A stretch of 5,579 nucleotides of DNA from Victivallales bacterium (GTDB lineage: Bacteria; Verrucomicrobiota; Lentisphaeria; Victivallales; SZUA-371), in contig JAQUZV010000167.1 in the NCBI GenBank assembly GCA_028691155.1, positions 1 through 5,579 on the forward strand, written 5' to 3'. A program made the position numbers and the translations under genes. This document shows positions 1-5,526 of the stretch, piece after piece. The notes beneath the pieces are model-generated. The model did not search any database. It was not told the origin of the DNA and saw nothing but the letters and a program-made list of their open reading frames with translations. The first letter of the stretch is position 1. Every line of letters starts with the position of its first letter.

Positions 1-2195
1 CCCGGAACGGGATCATCTTTTCCCCCCATCCCCGCGCCAAAAAGAGTACCATTGCCGCCGCCCAGGTAGTGCTTGACGCCGCGGTAAAGGCCGGGGCGCC
101 GGAACATCTGATCGGCTGGATTTCCGAACCGAGCGTGGCGTTGTCCCAGCGTTTGATGGGGCATCGGGACATCAGTCTGATTCTGGCCACCGGCGGTCCC
201 GGGATGGTCAAGGCGGCCTACTCCTCCGGTCTGCCGGCAGTCGGGGTCGGGGCGGGCAATACTCCGGCGATCTTCGATGAGACCTGCGATGTCGAGACGG
301 CGGTCAGCTATGTGCTGATGAGCAAAACGTTCGACAACGGCATGATCTGCGCCTCGGAACAGTCGGTGGTGGTGGTGGAAGATATTTACGAGGCGGTGAA
401 AAAGGAGTTTGTCAATCGCGGTGCTTATCTGTTGACGCAGGATGAAAAAGAGAAAGTCGCCGGGATTCTGATCATCGACGGTCATGTGAATGCGGCGATT
501 GTCGGTCAGCCGGCCTGGAAAATTGCCCAACTGGCCGGGTTCGAGGTGCCGAAGAGCGCCAAGATTCTGCTGGGAGAAACCGAGGGCGTCGGGGTCGAAT
601 ACCCGTTTTCGCATGAAAAACTCTCCCCGGTGCTGGCCATGTACAAAGTGAAGGATTTTGACATGGCGCTGGAACGCGCCCGGCAACTGATTACCTTCGG
701 CGGGATGGGGCACACCAGTGTGCTGTACACCAAGCCGACCAATACCGAGCGCATCAACCGTTTCGGCGATGCGATGAATACCGGTCGTACGCTGGTCAAT
801 ATGCCGTCCAGTCAGGGGGCTATCGGCGATGTGTTCAACTTCCGGCTCGAACCGTCGCTGACGCTCGGCTGCGGCACCTGGGGCGGCAACTCGGTCAGCC
901 AGAATGTGGGGCCGAAGCATCTGTTGAACATCAAAACCGTGGCGCAGAGGAGAGAAAATATGTTATGGTTCCGAGTTCCCCCGAAAGTGTATTTCAAACC
1001 CGGCAGTCTGCCGGTGGCCCTCGGCGATCTCAAGGACAAACGGCGCGCTTTTATTGTTACCGACCGCTTTTTGTCCAACAGCGGGATTCTCTCCGGGATG
1101 GTCAAGACGCTCGAAGACCTCAAAGTCAAACTCGAAATTTTCGCCGACGTCGAACCCGATCCCACGCTGGCCACGGCCCGCAAGGGACTGGAACGGATGC
1201 GGGCGTTCAAACCGGATGTAATCATTGCCGTCGGCGGCGGTTCGCCGATGGATGCGGCCAAAATCATGTGGCTGCTCTATGAACACCCCGAAGTCAAGTT
1301 CGAGGATGTGGCGATGCGTTTCATGGATATCCGCAAACGCGTCTACCAATTCCCGAAACTGGGCGAAAAAGCCATCCTGGTGGCGGTGCCGACCACTTCG
1401 GGGACCGGGTCGGAAGTGACGCCGTTCGCGGTGATCACCGACGAACAGACCGGCAACAAATATCCGCTGGCCGACTACGAACTGACCCCGACCATGGCCA
1501 TCATCGACTCCGATCTGGTGATGAGCATGCCGAAAGGTCTGACCGCCTACAGCGGGATCGATGCGTTGACCCATGCGCTGGAAGCCCGGGTTTCGATTCT
1601 GGCCACCGAATATACCAATGCCTTGTCCCGCGAAGCGGTGCGGCTGATCTTCAAATATCTGCCGCGGGCCTATGAAAACGGCGCCGAGGATGCTTTGGCG
1701 CGGGAAAAGATTCATAACGCCGCCACCATTGCCGGGATGGCTTTTGCCAATGCGTTTCTGGGGGTCTGCCACTCCATGGCGCACAAGCTCGGGGCCATGT
1801 TCCATGTCCCGCACGGGCTGGCCAACGCGTTGCTGATCTGTGATGTGATCCGGTTCAACGCCACCGACCGCCCGACCAAACAGGGGCTGTTTCCGCAGTA
1901 CAAGCATCCGGAAGCCAAGACCCGGTATGCGATGATCTCGGAGGCCATGGGCTTCGGCGGCAAAACCGAGGACGAAAAGGTCGAAAATCTGATTGCGGCT
2001 ATCGAAGCGCTGAAGAAAAGACTGAACATTCCGGCCTCCATCAAGGATGCCGGAGTCAACGAGCAGGAATTCCTGGCCCGGATCGACGAGCTGTCGGAAA
2101 AGGCTTTCGACGATCAGTGCACCGGCGCCAATCCGCGCTATCCGCTGATCAGCGAAATCAAGGAGTTGTTCCTGAAAGCCTATTACGGTAAATAA
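1..2195 (+). CDS. adhE: Bifunctional acetaldehyde-CoA/alcohol dehydrogenase AdhE, 5'-truncated by the window edge
   Basis: AdhE reduces acetyl-CoA to acetaldehyde (N-terminal ALDH domain) and then to ethanol (C-terminal iron-dependent ADH domain), oxidising two NADH; it is cytoplasmic and in known members forms spirosome filaments. The frame is open from position 3, so the start lies outside; matching the catalytic Cys to Cys246 of E. coli AdhE suggests about 130 residues are missing. Visible ALDH features are the early FSPHPRAKKST segment, GAGNTP near position 250, and the catalytic Cys in NGMICASEQS (codon 348-350). The linker RRENM ends at 960, and the ADH domain follows with GGGSPMDAAK (about 1233-1262) and PTTSGTGSEVTP (from about 1389). 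The four Fe ligands expected from FucO/AdhE are all present: Asp 1560-1562, His 1572-1574, His 1770-1772 and His 1812-1814. Both domains look intact. The gene ends with tandem TAA codons followed by an intrinsic terminator. Family assignment is very secure; the direction of physiological use is inferred. Confidence 0.97.
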   Translation, partial: RNGIIFSPHPRAKKSTIAAAQVVLDAAVKAGAPEHLIGWISEPSVALSQRLMGHRDISLILATGGPGMVKAAYSSGLPAVGVGAGNTPAIFDETCDVETAVSYVLMSKTFDNGMICASEQSVVVVEDIYEAVKKEFVNRGAYLLTQDEKEKVAGILIIDGHVNAAIVGQPAWKIAQLAGFEVPKSAKILLGETEGVGVEYPFSHEKLSPVLAMYKVKDFDMALERARQLITFGGMGHTSVLYTKPTNTERINRFGDAMNTGRTLVNMPSSQGAIGDVFNFRLEPSLTLGCGTWGGNSVSQNVGPKHLLNIKTVAQRRENMLWFRVPPKVYFKPGSLPVALGDLKDKRRAFIVTDRFLSNSGILSGMVKTLEDLKVKLEIFADVEPDPTLATARKGLERMRAFKPDVIIAVGGGSPMDAAKIMWLLYEHPEVKFEDVAMRFMDIRKRVYQFPKLGEKAILVAVPTTSGTGSEVTPFAVITDEQTGNKYPLADYELTPTMAIIDSDLVMSMPKGLTAYSGIDALTHALEARVSILATEYTNALSREAVRLIFKYLPRAYENGAEDALAREKIHNAATIAGMAFANAFLGVCHSMAHKLGAMFHVPHGLANALLICDVIRFNATDRPTKQGLFPQYKHPEAKTRYAMISEAMGFGGKTEDEKVENLIAAIEALKKRLNIPASIKDAGVNEQEFLARIDELSEKAFDDQCTGANPRYPLISEIKELFLKAYYGK
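948..962 (+). promoter_or_regulatory. Possible internal ribosome binding site and ATG at the AdhE domain junction
   Basis: AGGAG (948-952) lies 7 nt before an in-frame ATG (960-962), exactly where the ALDH domain ends and the iron-ADH domain begins (RRENM-LWFRVPPK). The two Arg codons that make it, AGG and AGA, are unusual in a gene that otherwise uses almost only CGN for Arg. Initiation here would give a stand-alone iron-ADH domain of about 411 residues. The amino acids RRENM are also common in AdhE proteins, so protein constraint explains part of the match. No experimental support is visible. Confidence 0.35.
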
Positions 2196-2276
2196 TAACG
2201 CCTCTCTTCTCCCCCGGGCGTCGGGGATAAACGGCGCCCACATTTAATGGTCTTTTCTCTCCCCCATCCCAAATCC

Positions 2277-2311
2277 GGCCGGCGGTGCTCCCCACCGCCG
2301 GCCACTTTTTT
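2277..2311 (+). terminator. Intrinsic terminator of adhE
   Basis: A perfect 11-bp GC-rich stem (2277-2287 with 2293-2303) closes a 5-nt loop and is followed, after AC, by six T residues (2306-2311). It lies 82 nt after the adhE stop codon. A weaker 7-bp hairpin with one G-U pair (2216-2222 with 2233-2239) precedes it. On the opposite strand no T-run follows the stem, so it should act only on rightward transcripts. Confidence 0.92.
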
Positions 2312-2532
2312 GCCGCTGTCGGAAGATCGCAACGAAAAAAGCGGCGCCGCCGACAATCCTGTCGCCGGAGTGAGACGGGGGAATGACGACGGTCGGAATG
2401 GTGGTCCGGAATGGCGTTCGACTCTGTCGTCGGTTGAAATAACGTATCCGATCCGTACCTGGCGGTCATATTCTGCCTGGACCGCCATTGAAATGATGGT
2501 GTGAAGCATCGAGCGATCAGCCGGGACACGGC
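2312..2532. other. Gene-free spacer between two facing terminators
   Basis: No credible coding region is seen: open frames here on either strand run through the adhE terminator, lack a Shine-Dalgarno and resemble no family. Visible structure is limited to an 8-bp perfect inverted repeat with a 12-nt loop (2460-2467 with 2480-2487), a GC palindrome around 2341-2350, and a 7-bp direct repeat GGAATGG near 2395 and 2408. A TTGAAA at about 2434 has no good -10 partner. Function unknown. Confidence 0.6.
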
Positions 2533-2595
2533 AAAAAAGAAGGTTCGCCGGGGCCGCCTGGGTTGGTGTTAGGGGCCGGCGGCCGCCGGCGAACC
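2533..2595 (-). terminator. Intrinsic terminator of the small heat-shock protein gene
   Basis: Read leftward on the - strand, a 10-bp perfect outer stem (2586-2595 with 2542-2551) encloses a further 7-bp stem (2578-2584 with 2552-2558), with one bulged base at 2585 and a 19-nt loop. The descending arm is followed by TTCTTTTTT (complement of 2541-2533). It lies about 70 nt beyond the stop codon of the leftward gene. A second hairpin with one mismatch (2605-2615 with 2633-2643) sits in the 3' untranslated part and has no T-run. Confidence 0.88.
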
Positions 2596-2664
2596 GGAGA
2601 AGGACGGCAGACAGGGGGAGAGTTGGGATGAACCTGTCCGCCGTGGAATGGAAGCGGAATAAAA

Positions 2665-3417
2665 TCAGGCACGGGGAATGGTCACCGTCAGTTCATCGCT
2701 CCGGTAATCCGTTTTCATGCCGTTGGTCTTGACCGGTCCGGGCAGATACAGCGAGGTCTGAAATTGACTGGAACTGCCGGTGTAACTGCGATAATTGCCG
2801 CGGTTCCGATTCTGCTGCGATTCCAGCCGACCGGAGATCGTCAGCATGTTGCCGTCGACCCTGGCCTTGATATTGCTCTGATTTAAACCGGGCAGGGCCA
2901 TTTTGACCACGAATTTATCCGGCAGCGCCTGCAACGTCGGACCGTTGTCGGCGGCAAAATTGTCCATCCCCGTCCATTGATCGTGCCACTGCGGCATCGG
3001 CATATTGCGATCCATTTCCAGCATCATCTGCCGCGCCATCTGCTGCATGGCGGCAAACATGTCGGCTCCGGAAAGCACCTGCGGCTGATCGTAGGGATTG
3101 ATGCCGGGGCGGCGGGAACTGTTGGTCGCCTGAACTATCGGCAGTTGGGGCATTCCGGCCGGAGCCGGCGTAGTGGGCCGAAGCGACGGCAACGGTTTGA
3201 CCGCCGGCAGGGTATTGGCCGAGGCGCGAGCGGCAGACAACGGCACCGGCGCCGGCGGTGTCGCGGCCACCGGAGTCGGTGTCGGAACGGTAAGTTCCGC
3301 CACGGTGGCAGGAGCGTTGCCGGAACGCAACAGATAGAGCTGAACCGCGACCAGAACCAGCAAGACGACGACGATGAGTTTCCAGAATCGATCGGATGAA
3401 ATTTTCGGCATCTTCAT
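2665..3417 (-). CDS. Small heat-shock protein (Hsp20/alpha-crystallin) with an N-terminal membrane segment
   Basis: Predicted ATP-independent holdase chaperone. With the start at 3417 it has 250 residues. Residues 1-11 are short and basic (K2, K5, R10), and residues about 12-30 form one hydrophobic helix. Residues about 44-104 are rich in Pro, Ala and Thr. Residues 118-151 are Met-rich, and about 160-250 form the alpha-crystallin domain, recognisable by LPDKFVVKMALPGL, the VDGNMLTISGR strand and the closing DELTVTIPR (family G/A-x-L-x-x-x-x-P). The protein stops two residues later, so the C-terminal I-x-I tail used for oligomerisation is missing. The basic N-terminus predicts N-inside, C-outside topology, so the chaperone domain would be periplasmic; alternatively APA at 35-37 could be a signal-peptidase site. 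The start is ATG 3417 because GGAGGTGAT (3433-3425) is a perfect extended Shine-Dalgarno 7 nt upstream. The earlier GTG 3429 and ATG 3426 overlap that site. It is a monocistronic unit with its own terminator. The family is secure; the location is inferred. Confidence 0.88.
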   Translation of the reverse strand: MKMPKISSDRFWKLIVVVLLVLVAVQLYLLRSGNAPATVAELTVPTPTPVAATPPAPVPLSAARASANTLPAVKPLPSLRPTTPAPAGMPQLPIVQATNSSRRPGINPYDQPQVLSGADMFAAMQQMARQMMLEMDRNMPMPQWHDQWTGMDNFAADNGPTLQALPDKFVVKMALPGLNQSNIKARVDGNMLTISGRLESQQNRNRGNYRSYTGSSSQFQTSLYLPGPVKTNGMKTDYRSDELTVTIPRA

Positions 3418-3424
3418 TTTTTCC

Positions 3425-3433
3425 ATCACCTCC
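3425..3433 (-). promoter_or_regulatory. Extended Shine-Dalgarno that fixes the heat-shock protein start
   Basis: GGAGGTGAT on the - strand matches the 16S rRNA anti-Shine-Dalgarno over nine bases. It rules out the in-frame GTG (3429) and ATG (3426) starts, which lie inside it, and favours the ATG at 3417. Such a strong site suggests high translation when the gene is induced. Confidence 0.8.
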
Positions 3434-3439
3434 GAACAT

Positions 3440-3470
3440 ATTTTTGGGGTTACGAGGTCTTGGACAAGGG
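3440..3470 (-). promoter_or_regulatory. Candidate sigma-32-like heat-shock promoter
   Basis: On the - strand, CCCTTGTCC (3470-3462) is followed after 12 nt by CCCCAAAAAT (3449-3440). The E. coli sigma-32 consensus is CTTGAAA and CCCCATNT, and the groE promoter, as I recall it, has the same 12-nt gap between CTTGNNN and CCCC. Transcription would start near 3435, giving a very short leader of about 18 nt that still includes the Shine-Dalgarno. The -35 has CTTG but not the AAA, and the -10 departs from consensus at one or two bases. No CIRCE element is seen. The assignment depends on the organism having RpoH. Confidence 0.45.
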
Positions 3471-3487
3471 AAAAGGACGAAAAGTTC

Positions 3488-3502
3488 CCGCCGATATGGC
3501 GG
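3488..3502. promoter_or_regulatory. Inverted repeat in the divergent intergenic region, possible operator
   Basis: CCGCC-gatat-GGCGG is a 5-bp perfect inverted repeat with a 5-nt centre. It lies 18 bp upstream of the candidate heat-shock -35 and about 80 bp upstream of the candidate promoter of the rightward operon. It could be a regulator binding site or a chance GC repeat. No known operator family is recognised. Confidence 0.2.
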
Positions 3503-3583
3503 TTTTATAACGTTGCGGACTATTTTTTCGGCGTGAACAACCGGGTATGGGGAAGAAAACTTTTCCGGATTCGGGATAATGAC

Positions 3584-3612
3584 TTGCTTTTTGATGTTTT
3601 GGTCGTTAGATT
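3584..3612 (+). promoter_or_regulatory. Weak candidate promoter for the FHA-oxidoreductase operon
   Basis: TTGCTT (3584-3589) and TAGATT (3607-3612) are separated by 17 nt in the most AT-rich part of the intergenic region. The -35 matches the housekeeping consensus at 3 of 6 positions and the -10 at 4 of 6. The start point would fall near 3619, about 28 nt before the FHA start codon, which is a natural distance. An alternative -10, GATAAT (3575-3580), is closer to consensus but has no -35. Confidence 0.3.
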
Positions 3613-3646
3613 AAACCAACAGTTGAAATGCCGATGGGAGTGGTAA

Positions 3647-4150
3647 ATGTCGAGAATAGTCTGCCTGAGTGGAACCAATGCAGATTATGAGTGCGTTCCG
3701 CCGGCGGAAGGTGCTTATGAGGTTACTTTTGGACGGAGTGAGAAAAACGACATTTGCGTTCTGGACCGGCAGTCGTCGCGGTTTCACTGTAAAATTGTGT
3801 TTTCTCCGGAAGGAATGGTCCTGAAGGATTCCGGCAGCACCAATGGGGTCAAAATCAATCACAACCCGGTCAAGGGGGCGGCCCCGTTGGATTTTGGTGA
3901 CTTCATCATGATCGGCCGGACGGTTTATACGGTGTTGCGTGGCGATCGGGAGCAATCGGCGCCGTCCGGCGACGCGGCGGAGGATAAGTCCTTCCCCCGG
4001 TCGTGCCGGCACCAGGCGGCACAAGGTGGAAAATGCGGTTTTGAGGTAACAGATACCACGATATTGCGTTGCCTCGCGACTCGGCAGCGGGACGTTGGAA
4101 CCGGATTCCTGATTTTTTTGGCCAGGAAAAATTCGTCCGGGAACAAATAA
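3647..4150 (+). CDS. Small FHA-domain protein
   Basis: FHA domains bind phosphothreonine peptides, usually downstream of Ser/Thr kinases. The 167-residue product has one FHA domain at about residues 1-97, with the diagnostic GRS (29-31), SRFHC (44-48) and STNG (64-67) motifs and the closing strands up to TVL. The expected phosphate-binding Arg (R30), Ser (S44) and Asn (N66) are all present. Residues 98-167 match nothing I know: they are rich in Arg, Ser, Gln and Gly, contain three Cys and look disordered. The start is ATG 3647 with GGGAG 6 nt upstream (3636-3640). There is no signal peptide or membrane segment, so it should be cytoplasmic. It is 33 nt from the next start codon on the same strand and probably heads the oxidoreductase operon. 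No kinase or phosphatase gene is in view, so its partner is unknown. The FHA call is secure; the role is not. Confidence 0.9.
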   Translation: MSRIVCLSGTNADYECVPPAEGAYEVTFGRSEKNDICVLDRQSSRFHCKIVFSPEGMVLKDSGSTNGVKINHNPVKGAAPLDFGDFIMIGRTVYTVLRGDREQSAPSGDAAEDKSFPRSCRHQAAQGGKCGFEVTDTTILRCLATRQRDVGTGFLIFLARKNSSGNK

Positions 4151-4157
4151 CCGGACG
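4101..4157 (+). other. Overlapping, mutually exclusive hairpins at the FHA/ferredoxin-subunit junction
   Basis: One fold pairs 4101-4105 with 4136-4140 and 4106-4111 with 4123-4128. A second pairs 4134-4140 with 4151-4157 (perfect 7 bp, 10-nt loop containing the FHA stop codon). They share 4136-4140, so both cannot form at once. Neither is followed by a T-run, so neither is a standard terminator. They could modulate coupling or mRNA stability between the two genes, or be incidental. Confidence 0.25.
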
Positions 4158-4183
4158 GGACAACTTTGAGGATGCTTGCGGTT

Positions 4184-4420
4184 ATGTCCGTAAATAATAA
4201 GAAAAAATTCCGTACCGTCATTATCCCGGACGAATGCAAAGGATGCAACCGTTGCGTGGTGGCCTGTCCCAAACAGGTGCTGATAATGACCGACCTGCTT
4301 AACTGCAACGGGGTCCCGTATGCGCAATATACCGGAGACGGCTGTATCGGCTGCGGCGCCTGTTTTTATTCCTGCCCCGAACCGGGGGCGATAACTGTGC
4401 TGGAGGAAACGGAAGAGTGA
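4184..4420 (+). CDS. 2x[4Fe-4S] ferredoxin-like subunit of a 2-oxoacid:ferredoxin oxidoreductase (delta subunit)
   Basis: This is the small electron-transfer subunit that carries electrons from the TPP site to external ferredoxin. From ATG 4184 it has 78 residues, with two classic C-x2-C-x2-C-x3-C-P motifs: C18, C21, C24, C28 and C54, C57, C60, C64. Each should hold a [4Fe-4S] cluster. The length and motif spacing fit the delta (VorD/KorD) subunits of four-subunit oxidoreductases. The start is uncertain: ATG 4172 and TTG 4166 are in frame, but GAGG (4168-4171) touches ATG 4172 and lies 12 nt before ATG 4184, and the shorter form agrees better with family N-termini. The stop codon overlaps the start of the next gene by 3 nt, implying translational coupling and a complex. 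A general ferredoxin is unlikely given this position. Confidence 0.88.
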   Translation: MSVNNKKKFRTVIIPDECKGCNRCVVACPKQVLIMTDLLNCNGVPYAQYTGDGCIGCGACFYSCPEPGAITVLEETEE

Positions 4421-5502
4421 ATAATACAACGGCGGAAAATTATACCAATAAAATCCTGCTGAAAGGCAATGAAGCGGCGGTTTACGGCGCCTTGCTGGCC
4501 GGCTGCGACTGCTTCTTCGGCTATCCGATCACTCCCGCCAGTGAAATCGCCCACGCGGCGGCGTTGCTTTTCCCCCGCCTGGGACGGGTTTTCGTGCAGG
4601 CGGAATCGGAAACGGCGGCCATCAACATGGTCATGGGCGCTTCCGCCACCGGGCGGCGGGTGATGACGGCGTCTTCCGGACTGGGCATCAGCCTGAAGCA
4701 GGAAGGGGTGTCTTACCTGGCCGGCAGTGAATTGCCGGCGGTGATTATCGACGTCATGCGCGGCGGTCCGGGGTTGGGCAACATCGGCCCGGAACAGAGC
4801 GATTACAATCAGGTGATCAAGGGCGGCGGGCACGGCAATTACCGTTGCATCGTTTTGTCTCCCAACTCCGCGCAGGAAATGTGTGAAATGACCATGACGG
4901 CCTTCGATCTGGCGGAAAAATACCGGACGCCGGTTTATGTGCTGACCGACGGTTTGGTCGGGCAGATGCTCGAATCGGTTGAATTGCCCGAACCGCGGCC
5001 GCAGCAGCAATTGCCGTCATGGGCGCTGAACGGGGTAAAGAACAGCCGGAACAATTATATTACCTCGATTTTTCTGGAATATGACGAACTGGAAGCGGTG
5101 AATCTCAAATTGTGCGCCAAATACCGGGCGATCGAAGCGGCGGAACAGCGGCAGGAAAATTATTATACCGATGATGCCGAACTGGTGATTATTGCTTACG
5201 GCATCGTCAGCCGGCTGGCCCGGACCGCGGTGCAGCGGATGCGTCGGGACGGACTGAAAGTCGGACTGTTGCGGCCGCGGACATTGTTTCCGTTCCCCAA
5301 AACGGCAATCCGCGCCCTGGCGGCGCCGCAGCTGCTGTGCATCGAGATGAGCAACGGCCAGATGGTCGACGACGTCAAATTGACCGTCAATTGCGGCAAG
5401 CCGGTGCATTTTTACAACCGAATGGGCGGCAATACTCCGTCGGTGGAAGAAATTATCAACAAGTGCCACAGCGTATTCGCCGGGAAAAGCGAAGCGTATT
5501 GA
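4417..5502 (+). CDS. vorB: 2-oxoacid:ferredoxin oxidoreductase alpha subunit, VorB/KorA type
   Basis: This is the pyrimidine-binding (alpha) chain of a CoA-dependent enzyme that decarboxylates a 2-oxoacid to acyl-CoA and reduces ferredoxin in the cytoplasm. The 361 residues begin with the family segment GNEAAVYGALLAG (18-30), followed by YPITP (36-40), QAESE (61-65, containing the Glu expected to assist TPP), the SSGLGISLKQEG loop (86-97), the RGGPGLGNIGPEQSD region (115-129) and the second domain with LRPRTLFPFP (285-294). Length and motif order fit the group commonly annotated as 3-methyl-2-oxobutanoate dehydrogenase subunit VorB. The substrate (branched-chain 2-oxoacid or 2-oxoglutarate) cannot be fixed from sequence alone. 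The start is GTG 4417: it overlaps the upstream TGA (GTGA), GGAGG lies 10 nt upstream, and the next Met is inside the conserved domain. The beta subunit gene follows after 24 nt. Confidence 0.92.
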   Translation: MNNTTAENYTNKILLKGNEAAVYGALLAGCDCFFGYPITPASEIAHAAALLFPRLGRVFVQAESETAAINMVMGASATGRRVMTASSGLGISLKQEGVSYLAGSELPAVIIDVMRGGPGLGNIGPEQSDYNQVIKGGGHGNYRCIVLSPNSAQEMCEMTMTAFDLAEKYRTPVYVLTDGLVGQMLESVELPEPRPQQQLPSWALNGVKNSRNNYITSIFLEYDELEAVNLKLCAKYRAIEAAEQRQENYYTDDAELVIIAYGIVSRLARTAVQRMRRDGLKVGLLRPRTLFPFPKTAIRALAAPQLLCIEMSNGQMVDDVKLTVNCGKPVHFYNRMGGNTPSVEEIINKCHSVFAGKSEAY

Positions 5503-5526
5503 GCATGGAACATAGTTCGAGGCAAA

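Noticed and set aside
963..2243. Long open frame of 426 codons on the - strand, antisense to adhE
   Set aside because: It lies opposite the conserved iron-ADH domain, starts inside the adhE 3' region, resembles no family and is rich in Arg, Gly, His and Gln, as expected from the antisense of a GC-biased gene.
2335..2355. Terminator-like GC palindrome next to a T-run on the - strand near 2335-2350
   Set aside because: The palindrome has no room for a loop, leaving only about 3 bp of stem, and the heat-shock transcript should already have ended at 2533.
2158..2529. Open frames on both strands across 2158-2529
   Set aside because: They run through the adhE terminator stem, lack a Shine-Dalgarno and have low-complexity products with no recognisable domain.
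3418..3429. GTG 3429 or ATG 3426 as start of the heat-shock protein
   Set aside because: Both lie within the extended Shine-Dalgarno (3433-3425), leaving no spacing; ATG 3417 is correctly placed 7 nt after it.
2915..3439. Alternative frames over the heat-shock protein gene on both strands
   Set aside because: The alpha-crystallin domain, Shine-Dalgarno and terminator all support the frame ending at 2665; the other frames give Arg/Gly/His-rich products without motifs.
3418..3646. CIRCE (HrcA) operator in front of the heat-shock gene
   Set aside because: The TTAGCACTC-N9-GAGTGCTAA pattern is not present on either strand in this region.
3611..4429. Open frame of 272 codons on the - strand, antisense to the FHA and ferredoxin-subunit genes
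   Set aside because: The + strand genes carry clear FHA and 4Fe-4S motifs; the antisense product matches nothing known and has no ribosome binding site.
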